Below, one piece after another: positions 56,943-64,000 of a stretch of 64,000 bases of DNA; positions within the stretch are counted from its first letter, which is position 1; each line of letters begins with the position of its first letter. The position numbers and the translations under genes were made by a program. Under the pieces are notes generated by a model. That model was given only the letters and a program-made list of their open reading frames with translations. It had not been told where the DNA came from and searched no databases. The stretch comes from Chloroflexota bacterium (GTDB lineage: Bacteria > Chloroflexota > Anaerolineae > Anaerolineales > Anaerolineaceae): assembly GCA_029561345.1 (NCBI GenBank), contig JAKQJC010000059.1:124001-188000 (forward strand). Direction: 5' to 3'.

Positions 56943-56971
56943 TTGATTTTTGCCCGAATTGAGATTATAAC
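56943..56971 (+). promoter_or_regulatory. Promoter of the molybdenum hydroxylase subunit gene
   Basis: TTGATT (56943-56948), 17 bases and TATAAC (56966-56971). It lies 44 bases before the ATG at 57015, with AGGAGA in the leader. Confidence 0.6.
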
Positions 56972-57014
56972 TAAAAAGTGGTTATCAGACAATCAGGAGA
57001 TCGGATAAAAGCAC

Positions 57015-59234
57015 ATGAAATATATTGGCCAATCAGTACCCAGGGTCGATGCGGAAGCGAAAGTTAAAGGTGAAGCTATTTTTGCTTCTGACATGGTGAT
57101 GCCTGAACAGGCTTACTTAAAGATGCGAATGGCCCTGCGGCCTCATGCCATTGTGAGGCGAATTGACACATCCAGAGCTGAGGCTGTGCCGGGTGTTCTC
57201 ACGGTGCTGACCGCACAGGATGTGCCATTTAATGAGTTTGGTTATTATTCATATGACCAGCCCGTGCTTTGTGGTCCAGGTGAAAAACCCTACACAGATC
57301 ATGTGCGTTATGTGGGCGACCGGGTTGCCGCGGTTGTGGCTGAGACGGCAGAAATTGCGGCAGCTGCCTGCGACCTGATTGAGGTGGAATACGAGGATTT
57401 ACCGGTTGTGTGCGATGTGGAAGCGGCGATGCAGCCCGGCGCGATTGTCCTTCACCCGGATGTGGGGAGCAATGTGTTTGGCCACCACAAGCTTTACAAC
57501 GGGAATGTGGAAGCCGGTTTTGAGCAGGCTGATGTGATTGTGGAGGCGGTGCTGAACACTCCGGCCCAGGAACATGCCTTTTTGCAAACCGAGAGCGGCC
57601 TGGCGTACATAGATGAAGAAGGGCGCCTTGCGGTTGTCACTACCGGACAGTGGGGGATCAAGGATCGCAAGCAAATTGCTCATGCCCTCGGCCTGACCGA
57701 GGAGCAGGTGAGGGTGATTTACCCGATGACCGGCGGCGCTTTTGGCGGCCGCGAGGATATTTCCGTCCAGATTATAGTTGCACTAGCGGCGCTGAAATTA
57801 TCCAGGATGGGCCAACCCCGCCCGGTTAAAGTCGTGTGGAGCCGGGAAGAATCGATCCTGGGGCATTGCAAGCGCCATCCTTTCCGCATTTTCACTCGCT
57901 GGGGCGCGACCAAAGAAGGCAAGATTGTGGCCGCTGAAGTCAAGCTTCTGGCAGATGGCGGGGCTTATAAATTCACCACCAGCATTGTGACAAGCAACGC
58001 GGTGATCAATTCGCTGGGACCCTATGAAATCCCCAACGTCAAAGTGGATGCCTATGACGTGTACACCAACAATGTGCCGCGCGGCGCTTTTCGTGGTTTT
58101 GGCGGCCCGCAGGCGGTTTACTGCGCTGAACAGATGGTGAATAAACTGGCAGAGGCCCTGGGCATGGACCCTGTGGAACTGCGGATGCGCAACCTGGCCC
58201 GGGAAGGCTCTTTGCAGACCATTGGCGCGCCGTATCCGCCAGGTGTCACCATTCGAGAGGTTACCGAAGCCTGCGCCAGGGAAGCAGGCTGGCAGGCCGC
58301 GGCCAACGGCTGGCTGCTTGCCCAGCCCCGGCAGAAGGCGGCCCCTGAACAGCCTCATCTGCGGCGCGGCCTGGGATTGGCGTGCGCGCATAAAAATGTG
58401 GGCTTCTCTTATGGTTATCCGGAAAATTGCACCGTTGGGATTGACCTGTATGGAGAGACTGACATTGAACGGGCCGTCATTCGGCACGGCGCCAGCGAGG
58501 TGGGCATGGGGGCGCATACGGTGATCACCCAGATGGCGGCCGACGCATTGGGCCTGCCCATGGAAAAAATTGAGCTGGTTTCATCAGACACTGCCCGGGT
58601 GAAAGATTCGGGTTCAGTTTCAGCCTCGCGGATGACTTTTTTCATCGGGAATGCGATTAAAGAAGGCGCTGAAAAGGCGTTATCCATGTGGCAAAACGAG
58701 GATCGCCCGGTGCACCTGGAGCACACCTATTGGCCGCACCAAACCACGGCGCCAGACCCGGAAAACGGGCAGTGCGACCCCAATGTGGCCTATGCCTACA
58801 CCGCCCAGGCGGCCGAAGTGGTGGTGGATGTGGAGACCGGCCAGGTCACGATTGAAAAAATTTACTGCGCCATCGATGTGGGCAAGGCCATTAATCCACA
58901 GCAGGTGATTGGTCAGATTCAAGGCGGGTTGGTGCAATCGGTCGGTTACGCGGTGATGGAAAATTTTGTCGAAAAAGATGGTTATGTCCTCAGCAAAACC
59001 CTTTCCACGTATCTGATCCCGACGGTGCTGGATATTCCAGCCGAAATGAACATTCAGGTTTTGGAGATCCCCGATCCACGGGGACCCTGGGGGGCGAGAG
59101 GCCTGGGCGAAGTCATGAACATGTGCCTCGCCCCGGCTGTGACCGCGGCCGTGCATGATGCCACGGGAGTCTGGTTTGATCATTTTCCACTAACGCCTGA
59201 AGAAGTGTTAACCGGGCTTAATGGGTTGGTATGA
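57015..59234 (+). CDS. Xanthine-dehydrogenase-family molybdenum-binding subunit
   Basis: A 739-residue large subunit of the molybdenum hydroxylase (XdhA/CoxL/HcrA) family. Conserved elements are GGAFGGRED (cofactor loop), GAFRGFGGPQ, the arginine-rich SREESILGH region and the C-terminal catalytic Glu in GARGLGE. These enzymes hydroxylate N-heterocycles or aromatic compounds and need FAD and 2[2Fe-2S] subunits, but neither is adjacent here. The subunit may use partners encoded elsewhere. Substrate unknown; the N-terminal MKYIGQSVPRVDAEAKV type occurs in purine and aldehyde oxidoreductases. Confidence 0.85.
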   Translation: MKYIGQSVPRVDAEAKVKGEAIFASDMVMPEQAYLKMRMALRPHAIVRRIDTSRAEAVPGVLTVLTAQDVPFNEFGYYSYDQPVLCGPGEKPYTDHVRYVGDRVAAVVAETAEIAAAACDLIEVEYEDLPVVCDVEAAMQPGAIVLHPDVGSNVFGHHKLYNGNVEAGFEQADVIVEAVLNTPAQEHAFLQTESGLAYIDEEGRLAVVTTGQWGIKDRKQIAHALGLTEEQVRVIYPMTGGAFGGREDISVQIIVALAALKLSRMGQPRPVKVVWSREESILGHCKRHPFRIFTRWGATKEGKIVAAEVKLLADGGAYKFTTSIVTSNAVINSLGPYEIPNVKVDAYDVYTNNVPRGAFRGFGGPQAVYCAEQMVNKLAEALGMDPVELRMRNLAREGSLQTIGAPYPPGVTIREVTEACAREAGWQAAANGWLLAQPRQKAAPEQPHLRRGLGLACAHKNVGFSYGYPENCTVGIDLYGETDIERAVIRHGASEVGMGAHTVITQMAADALGLPMEKIELVSSDTARVKDSGSVSASRMTFFIGNAIKEGAEKALSMWQNEDRPVHLEHTYWPHQTTAPDPENGQCDPNVAYAYTAQAAEVVVDVETGQVTIEKIYCAIDVGKAINPQQVIGQIQGGLVQSVGYAVMENFVEKDGYVLSKTLSTYLIPTVLDIPAEMNIQVLEIPDPRGPWGARGLGEVMNMCLAPAVTAAVHDATGVWFDHFPLTPEEVLTGLNGLV

Positions 59235-59331
59235 CCTATTGTGGCAAGGCAAGCGCAGGACACCAGGGTTGGGGCGCCCTGCTCTCAATTCCGCAGCCCT
59301 TGGTCAGACATTAAATCAACAATCCCTTCTT

Positions 59332-59493
59332 TCAGATATGGATCACCGGCCGGGCACCACCATCTGATCGTTCCAAAATAATAAGATAACCGTGCCGCCG
59401 TATGCAAAGGTTTGGGGTGGGGTTGTCGGTTTCGCCGGGCAGGCGGAAAGCCCCCAGATAGGTGATGCCGGAAGGCTGGATAAGCGCCCCCCT
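59332..59493 (-). pseudogene. Coding-like remnant beside the small lipoprotein gene
   Basis: A 53-codon open stretch without a start codon reads plausible protein (SGITYLGAFRLPGETD and HGYLIILERSDG) and ends at TGA. It follows the lipoprotein stop after a short gap, in a different frame, next to a run of six G. It could be the degraded 3' end of a longer ancestral lipoprotein gene. The rest of 59235-59501 shows nothing. Confidence 0.3.
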
Positions 59494-59501
59494 TCAGACG
59501 G

Positions 59502-59714
59502 TCAGGTTTGGGTCGTCAGCAGCAGGTAGAGGGTTCCATTTTCAGCATCTGTGGGTGCTTTTTCAGATGACGGTTCAGGGGTTTGGCCTTCAGAGCCAAA
59601 TATTGTAAGGTCCGGGGTGTTCGGGGTGAGGGTCGGAGAAAAGGCCTGGGCGCCATAAATGGTGCAGGCGATTAGAATCAGACCTGAGAGCAGCAGTAGT
59701 AGTAAATTTTTCAT
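59502..59714 (-). CDS. Small lipoprotein, possibly truncated
   Basis: A 70-residue protein with lipobox LSGLILIAC, a Pro/Thr-rich middle and an abrupt end (NGTLYLLLTTQT). The ATG at 59714 has GGAGG upstream; the longer frame to 59855 has no ribosome site. A domain may be missing because coding-like sequence continues past the stop in another frame. No family recognised. Confidence 0.55.
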   Translation of the reverse strand: MKNLLLLLLSGLILIACTIYGAQAFSPTLTPNTPDLTIFGSEGQTPEPSSEKAPTDAENGTLYLLLTTQT

Positions 59715-59968
59715 AACGCCTCCATTTTGGTGATCACAGCCAGGATGCTCTGCGAAACACCCTCCAACCGAAAGATTGGTCATTTGAAGCGCGATACGAT
59801 TGAAGAAGCAAAGGTGTGATACTTCGATTGTACCGTCAAAAACGAACCCTTCCAAACAGGCAATTTAACGGCGTTGGGTGAACGGCTGCACTTCATTTTT
59901 TTTTCGTGGAGGGTTGCTAGAAACATGACGGAATCAGTCATATTCATCTGGCATTGAACCGCATTGGC

Positions 59969-59996
59969 TTGACATGCATTTTTTCAGGTCTATAAT
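59969..59996 (+). promoter_or_regulatory. Strong promoter of SH3b gene 1
   Basis: TTGACA, a 16-base spacer and TATAAT (59991-59996), the last embedded in GGTCTATAATGAT. This is almost consensus, so high expression is likely. The remaining part of 59715-60035 shows no gene. Confidence 0.85.
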
Positions 59997-60035
59997 GATA
60001 GTAATTGACTATTTTCTGAGAAAGAGGTGAAAAAA

Positions 60036-60581
60036 ATGAGCGACGATAAGAAGAATTTCCTGGGCAACTTGGTTGGCGCTGCCGCTGAAAAGGCTGCCGC
60101 TGAGAGGGCCGCTGCTGAAGCTGCGGCCGCGAAGGCTGCTGCAGAAAAAGCCGCCGCAGAAGCTGCTGCAAAGGCTGAAGCTGAGAAAGCTGCCGCGATC
60201 AGGGCCGCTGCAGAAAAGGCTGCTGCTGAGCGCAAGGCTGCTGAAGAAAAAGCCGCTGCTGAAAGAGGGGCATCATTGAAGGCAATTGCAGATCGGGTTG
60301 CCGCTGAACGGGCCGCTGCTGAAAAGGCTGCCGCTGAAGCCAAAGCCAAAGCTGAAGCCGCCGCGGCGGCTGCACCCAAGAAGGGTGTGGTTCAGGTGCG
60401 CAGCCTGTATATTCGCGCTGATCATTCCGCCAAAGCAAAGAGTGTGGGCGGATTGGTGGCTGGAAACGAAGTGCTGGTCTATGAAACCTGGACAGACGGC
60501 AAAGACACCTGGGCGCGCATTGGCGAAGGCCAATGGTCTGCCATGATCTACAATGGGGAAACGTACATTAAGATCGAGTGA
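60036..60581 (+). CDS. Ala-rich helical stalk protein with C-terminal SH3b-like domain
   Basis: A 181-residue protein without a signal peptide. Residues about 12-112 are Ala/Glu/Lys-rich repeats of the AAAEKAAAE type, predicting one long helix or coiled coil. The C-terminal 65 residues (GVVQVRSLYIRADHSAKAKS to GETYIKIE) are an SH3b-like domain similar to the neighbour at 60822-61076. The ATG at 60036 follows GAGGTG. Strong promoter and hairpin suggest an abundant protein. Function unknown. Confidence 0.8.
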   Translation: MSDDKKNFLGNLVGAAAEKAAAERAAAEAAAAKAAAEKAAAEAAAKAEAEKAAAIRAAAEKAAAERKAAEEKAAAERGASLKAIADRVAAERAAAEKAAAEAKAKAEAAAAAAPKKGVVQVRSLYIRADHSAKAKSVGGLVAGNEVLVYETWTDGKDTWARIGEGQWSAMIYNGETYIKIE

Positions 60582-60604
60582 TCGAAAGACACCGAGTGAA
60601 TAAG

Positions 60605-60643
60605 ATTAGCAAAAGGCTTCCAGATAGGAAGCCTTTTGCTAAT
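60605..60643 (+). terminator. Long perfect hairpin after SH3b gene 1
   Basis: A perfect 17-bp stem (60605-60621 with 60627-60643) with a 5-base loop. The descending arm contains TTTT but there is no T-run after it. It probably stabilises the 3' end as well as terminating. Confidence 0.7.
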
Positions 60644-60751
60644 GAATGGCATCCAATACTTGTTTAATGGTGTCAAAATGGATAATGTTAAGATAACCCC
60701 TATGCAGAAGATTGTGACCGGAATTCTACAGAACTAAACTGTACACTGCTC

Positions 60752-60779
60752 TTGACACAAGCATCACCGGGTCTATAAT
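60752..60779 (+). promoter_or_regulatory. Strong promoter of SH3b gene 2
   Basis: TTGACA (60752-60757), 16 bases and TATAAT (60774-60779) within GGTCTATAATCAT. It matches the promoter of SH3b gene 1 in both boxes, spacing and part of the spacer. Confidence 0.85.
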
Positions 60780-60821
60780 CATTAAGCATCAAGTGTTCCA
60801 GTTCAGAAAACGGAGGAAGAA

Positions 60822-61076
60822 ATGGCGGAAGACAAGAAAAATGTGGATAAAGTCATTGGCGTTGGCGCTCCCAAAACGGGCGTGGTTCAGGTGGCGTCGC
60901 TGAACATTCGCGAAGACCACGCTGCCAGCGCAAAGAGCGTTGGCGGCCTGGTGAAAGGCAACGAAGTCACCATTCTGGATACCTGGACGGATGGCAAGGA
61001 TACCTGGGCGAGGATCGGCCCCAACCAGTGGGCGGCCGTGATTTTCAACGGCGAAACATATATCAAAATACCATAA
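60822..61076 (+). CDS. Small SH3b-like protein, paralog of the C-terminus of the preceding gene
   Basis: An 84-residue cytoplasmic protein. After a short charged N-terminus (MAEDKKNVDKVIGVGAPKTG) it aligns with the SH3b domain of the previous protein along its whole length: SLNIREDHAASAKSVGGLVK and DTWTDGKDTWARIG correspond to SLYIRADHSAKAKSVGGLVA and ETWTDGKDTWARIG. The stalk is absent. Ribosome site GGAGGAAG. SH3b domains bind cell-wall peptides in exported proteins, but no export signal is present here. Confidence 0.8.
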   Translation: MAEDKKNVDKVIGVGAPKTGVVQVASLNIREDHAASAKSVGGLVKGNEVTILDTWTDGKDTWARIGPNQWAAVIFNGETYIKIP

Positions 61077-61095
61077 AGAATTGTCCTGGCAGGGA

Positions 61096-61139
61096 AACAA
61101 ATGAGCTTCCTTTCACACGAGAAAGGAAGCTCATTTGTT
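61096..61139 (+). terminator. Long perfect hairpin after SH3b gene 2
   Basis: A perfect 19-bp stem (61096-61114 with 61121-61139) with a 6-base loop, just after the stop at 61076 and before the convergent gene. No clear T-run follows on the plus strand. Confidence 0.7.
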
Positions 61140-61153
61140 GAAGCCTGATGGCG

Positions 61154-62371
61154 TTATGGGATGGAAACGCCAGAAGGTGACATGCCAGTGAAAGGGTTTA
61201 TCACCTTTCGGTGAAAGACCTCTTCACCTGAGGAAACAGCGGAAATCGTCACCTCAGGGGCTGGAAGCGAATAATATGGCGTCTGATCTAGCAGGCCATA
61301 TTCTGGATAATAAAACGAATTTGCGGCGGTGAGATGTTCGATAAACCGAACATAATCATTGGTATATTCACGGTTGTAAATGTATCTGGTTGTCATGTCT
61401 GTGTAATACAGGAGCCGGGTGTTGCTGCCGGGCATTCCGGCATCGTAACGAAGAATGACTTCGCCAGGGTGACAACGGATCTTCAGGCCATCCTGACCGG
61501 GCTTTTCTTCCCAATAAAGAAAATCGTCGCGATTTTTGAATTCCCAGTAATACAGTGATTTCCCTACTCGAATAAAATCGTTCCCATATTCAGTTACAGT
61601 GAAAGCCTGATCGTTGATATAAACGATCTGCCCAACATAGAACTGGTCAGTATAACCCAATTTCCAGGGGGCTCCCCAAAAATAAGTTCCGTTTGCATCT
61701 GCTTCGTAAGATCTGAGCCATTCTCCCGTTGAAATGACATATTCATCATACCATTGAGAACTTGGCGGGCTGCTGGTATCACTCCAGTAGGTGTTTGTGC
61801 TTTGGATCACATCAGGCGCGACCAGGGTGTTAAAATCCTTCTTCCACCTGGTGTAATAGGAACCACTCAAATGAGGCCCGGTTCCAATTTCTGTTCCATC
61901 CCACTGCAATTTCAGTCCCACAAAAAGAGGATAGATAGTGGCAGTTTGGGTCGCCCACTCACTATTTCCCCATGTGTTGGATGCTCTCACCCGGTAGTAA
62001 TAAGTTGAAGCGCCTTTACCTGGATCAGGGGAAGTCCATGAAAGATCGGAACCAGAGTAACGTAAATATGTGACGTGAAAATCAGGAAAGAGAGATTCCT
62101 CTAGACGATAGGTTTCGGCGTTGGGCACGCTTTTCCACGAAATTGTAAATATATTGTCCTGATCATCATTTTCTACTGCATTGAATTGAGGGGCGGAAGG
62201 AATTGGCGGCCATGCAATTGGAATAAAGGGTAAAAAGAATTTCATGCTGGTGTGGGCACTGCCGGCGGCTTGAGTTGCTTTCACCCTGGAATTGGGAATA
62301 TATGCTATGAGGGCAATCAGAGAGATAAGAAACAGACCCAGAAGCACGATTTTGATGGATTTCTTCTGCAT
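61154..62371 (-). CDS. Secreted protein with a fibronectin type III domain
   Basis: A 405-residue protein with an N-terminal signal or anchor (IKIVLLGLFLISLIALIAYI). A fibronectin-III-like domain occupies about residues 55-150 (FTISWKSVPNAETYRLEES, then STYYYRVRASNTWGNSEWA). The remaining 250 residues are Tyr/Trp-rich and beta-like, with no recognised family. The ATG at 62371 has AAAGGA upstream; a TTG 8 codons earlier is less likely. Function is unknown; a surface or carbohydrate-related role is a guess. Confidence 0.7.
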   Translation of the reverse strand: MQKKSIKIVLLGLFLISLIALIAYIPNSRVKATQAAGSAHTSMKFFLPFIPIAWPPIPSAPQFNAVENDDQDNIFTISWKSVPNAETYRLEESLFPDFHVTYLRYSGSDLSWTSPDPGKGASTYYYRVRASNTWGNSEWATQTATIYPLFVGLKLQWDGTEIGTGPHLSGSYYTRWKKDFNTLVAPDVIQSTNTYWSDTSSPPSSQWYDEYVISTGEWLRSYEADANGTYFWGAPWKLGYTDQFYVGQIVYINDQAFTVTEYGNDFIRVGKSLYYWEFKNRDDFLYWEEKPGQDGLKIRCHPGEVILRYDAGMPGSNTRLLYYTDMTTRYIYNREYTNDYVRFIEHLTAANSFYYPEYGLLDQTPYYSLPAPEVTISAVSSGEEVFHRKVINPFTGMSPSGVSIP

Positions 62372-62423
62372 AGTATCCTTTCGTACCTTTTTCAATGTTT
62401 TTACTCAGCACAGTAACTGCATG

Positions 62424-62495
62424 GGGAGTTTTTCCCGGGTTTTGAGGGCTAAAACTCCCAATTAACCGTCTTTGCCTCCCACGGGCTGGGGCGGT
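62424..62495 (-). other. Structured leader upstream of the FnIII protein gene
   Basis: The 283-base gap between the flavodoxin-like gene and the FnIII protein gene holds two adjacent foldable parts. They are a 9-bp stem GGGAGTTTT (62424-62432 with 62451-62459) and a GC-rich part bounded by ACCG (62465-62468) and CGGT (62492-62495). The first part includes the sequence shared with 16278-16311. I cannot match it to a known riboswitch. The rest of the gap shows nothing. Confidence 0.4.
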
Positions 62496-62654
62496 ATTCT
62501 ATCATGTGATATGGTCAAAGAGTTATATTTAATTTTTAACAAAGTTGGTGGAAGATGGCGATGACCCCCTGGATGGAGAAAGTTTAATCCGTTATGGTAA
62601 CAGCGCGTACAAGAATAAGTATACCACAATCACAGATGCTCAAATAAGAAATTT

Positions 62655-63242
62655 CTATTTCAGCAGGTCTTGAAGGGCTGATCCCCAACTTCTGATGTAA
62701 TCCCAATTGCGGAATTCGCCTGGTTTGGCCTGGACGACCAGCATGACAAAGATGGCCTGCCACCACTTCAGGCGGAACATATCGAGCTTGCCGCCGAAGA
62801 AAGCCACGCTGACCGGTTTGACATCAGGCGCTGCTTTAAGCATGGGGTTGAGATAATTAGAAACCGCCGTATATTTTTCCCGCAGTCCGGATGGAAGGGC
62901 TTTTGCGGGTTTTTTAGCCAGATTGGGATCAAAGAAAAGTTTTAAAGGGGCAAACTGGATTGGATCTTCATAAGTGAGGCTTATGGCGGCGGCAAAGAAG
63001 GCCACTTTCTTCACAGCGAGGGCTGTTTGATGTTTTTTGAGGAATTTCAGCGCATCGGCGTGCCAACCGAGTATCATGGGGGCGCCGACGATCACGGCAT
63101 CGTAGGCTTCGAGGGAGGTTGCATCCTTGAACTGCAGAATATCCACAGTTGAGTTGGGCGTTAGCAGGCCTTCTTTGATGGTGCGGGCAATGCCCTCGGT
63201 TGATCCAGCATTGGAGGTATAGGCAATCAGTGTACGGCTCAT
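62655..63242 (-). CDS. Flavodoxin-domain protein (HemG-like)
   Basis: A 195-residue flavodoxin-fold protein. The FMN phosphate loop reads YTSNAGSTEGIARTI, followed by VIVGAPMILGWH and SVAFFGGKLDMFRLKW. The latter pattern is close to menaquinone-dependent protoporphyrinogen oxidase (HemG) and related flavodoxins. A role in haem synthesis is not supported by any neighbour. The ATG at 63242 follows a TATAAT at 63286-63281 on the minus strand. Confidence 0.82.
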   Translation of the reverse strand: MSRTLIAYTSNAGSTEGIARTIKEGLLTPNSTVDILQFKDATSLEAYDAVIVGAPMILGWHADALKFLKKHQTALAVKKVAFFAAAISLTYEDPIQFAPLKLFFDPNLAKKPAKALPSGLREKYTAVSNYLNPMLKAAPDVKPVSVAFFGGKLDMFRLKWWQAIFVMLVVQAKPGEFRNWDYIRSWGSALQDLLK

Positions 63243-63280
63243 GGGTTACTCCATAATCGTTATCCGGATATATGTCATTG

Positions 63281-63332
63281 ATTATACACTTTTTGATGCT
63301 GGGCGAGGAATTTTTTCCAGGATAGTTATAAT
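63281..63332. promoter_or_regulatory. Divergent -10 boxes between flavodoxin-like and dioxygenase genes
   Basis: TATAAT occurs on the minus strand at 63286-63281 and on the plus strand at 63327-63332. Neither has a convincing -35. They would drive the flavodoxin-like gene and the dioxygenase gene. Confidence 0.4.
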
Positions 63333-63365
63333 GGTAGAGAAGCAAGATTTGAAAGGAGCATAACC

Positions 63366-64000
63366 ATGAGTCCTGAGTCTCTTGAAATGAATGGCAGCCG
63401 AAAGGACATGCCTGTTCTTTTTGTTGGTCACGGCAGTCCAATGAATGCCATTGAGGAAAATGAATTTTCATTGGGCTGGCGTGAGGCAGCCGCCCGGCTG
63501 CCCAGACCGAAAGCCATTCTTTGCATTTCGGCACACTGGGAGACGCGCGGCAGCGCCGTAACGAGCATGGAAAAACCGCGCACAATTTATGATTTTGGCG
63601 GTTTCCCGCCCGAATTATATCGCGTGGTCTACCCGGCTCCTGGCGATCCTGCATTGGCCAGGCGGGTTCAAGGCTTATTTCCTGAACATAGCATCATCAT
63701 GGACGAGAAATGGGGTCTGGATCATGGCTGCTGGAGCGTGCTCCGAAATATGTATCCACAGGCCGATATTCCCGTGGTGCAGCTCAGCCTGGATCATTTT
63801 CTTCCAGCGGCAGGAAACTATCAATTGGCAAAGCAACTGGCGCCTTTGCGCAGGGAAGGCATACTCATTCTGGGAAGTGGGAACATGGTTCACAACCTTG
63901 GTCTTCTGACATTACCTACTGGAAGATTGAGCGATTTTAACGAACCCTACGCTTTTGATTGGGCCATTGAGGCCAGCGAGCTTTTCAAAAGCCTGATCTG
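63366..64000 (+). CDS. DODA/LigB-type extradiol dioxygenase, 3' end outside window
   Basis: An open frame from ATG 63366 (AAAGGAG upstream) runs to the window end, giving 211 codons without a stop. It matches the class III extradiol dioxygenase family (YgiD/4,5-DOPA dioxygenase). Visible are VLFVGHGSPMNAIEEN (metal His), CISAHWETRG (second His), YDFGGFPPELYRVVYPAPGD, GLDHGCWSVL and GSGNMVHNLG. Members open catechol-type rings or have unknown substrates. The physiological substrate here is unknown. Confidence 0.9.
   Translation, partial: MSPESLEMNGSRKDMPVLFVGHGSPMNAIEENEFSLGWREAAARLPRPKAILCISAHWETRGSAVTSMEKPRTIYDFGGFPPELYRVVYPAPGDPALARRVQGLFPEHSIIMDEKWGLDHGCWSVLRNMYPQADIPVVQLSLDHFLPAAGNYQLAKQLAPLRREGILILGSGNMVHNLGLLTLPTGRLSDFNEPYAFDWAIEASELFKSLI

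Noticed and set aside
62461-62500. Cyclic-di-GMP-I riboswitch
   Set aside because: GGGAGGCAAAGAC on the minus strand recalls part of the GEMM consensus, but the other conserved half and the pairing are missing.
1-64000. tRNA, rRNA, IS elements, attachment sites or replication origin
   Set aside because: No cloverleaf, rRNA-like segment, transposase gene, terminal inverted repeats of an IS, or DnaA-box cluster could be recognised by reading.

Overview
The window is bacterial chromosomal DNA of moderate to slightly high GC. It is densely packed, with genes on both strands, many ATGA or TAATG overlaps and several TTG starts. Gene content fits an anaerobic, fermentative member of the Chloroflexota, most likely class Anaerolineae. 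The reasons are a soluble NAD-linked [NiFe] hydrogenase built from NuoE/F/G-like parts, DRTGG/CBS/HATPase hydrogenase-associated genes, a fused ECF ATPase, MoxR-DUF58, YfhO-like membrane proteins, and L-arabinose uptake and catabolism. The taxonomic call is inference; no rRNA or tRNA gene is visible.

Layout, left to right. (1) 1-2.5 kb: the 3' part of a TPR/WD40 protein with two seven-bladed propellers. (2) 2.6-16.2 kb, minus strand: a formate/nitrite-type channel, a hydrogenase maturation protease, and a long hydrogenase locus. The locus has a [NiFe] large and small subunit, a NuoG-like subunit, two NuoF-like and two NuoE-like subunits, a small HndB-like protein without cysteines, an HATPase, and an upstream PHP/DRTGG/CBS-ATPase/DRTGG group. 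This is the most unusual part: it resembles the [FeFe] bifurcating-hydrogenase neighbourhood of other anaerobes, but the catalytic subunits are [NiFe]. (3) 16.3-20.1 kb: gmd and an ABC-2 exporter. (4) 20.2-26.7 kb: a beta-lactamase-fold envelope protein, two YvlB/DUF4097-like stress-type proteins, a HAD-HD fusion, a methyltransferase and hisS. (5) 26.8-36.5 kb: three large GT-C/YfhO-like membrane proteins, MoxR, DUF58, an AlaX-like editing protein and folE, nearly all overlapping. (6) 36.5-41.4 kb: folK, folB, a pteridine-reductase-like SDR, and a complete ECF vitamin transporter split over two strands (S on plus, T and fused A-A on minus). (7) 41.5-45.1 kb: a MalY-type aminotransferase, a DUF218 protein, a cold-shock protein, a DppA-type peptidase and a small membrane protein.

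(8) 45.3-56.8 kb is a complete L-arabinose unit. A LacI-type regulator with a striking operator array precedes a YtfQRT-YjfF-like furanose ABC transporter, a lipoprotein, araB, araA and araD. An intrinsic terminator sits between the binding-protein gene and the ATPase gene, which would give excess binding protein. The second permease carries an unusual extracytoplasmic C-terminal domain. (9) 57.0-59.2 kb: an orphan xanthine-dehydrogenase-type molybdenum subunit. (10) 59.3-61.1 kb: a small lipoprotein with a degraded coding-like tail, then two paralogous SH3b-like genes. These share nearly identical strong promoters and each ends in a long perfect hairpin; one paralog has an inserted Ala/Glu/Lys-rich helical stalk. 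(11) 61.1-64.0 kb: a secreted fibronectin-III-type protein with a structured leader, a flavodoxin-like protein, and the 5' part of a DODA/LigB-type dioxygenase that runs off the window.

The hydrogenase locus, the arabinose locus and the paired SH3b genes deserve most attention. Start codons were chosen from Shine-Dalgarno spacing and overlaps, and several differ from the longest open frame.
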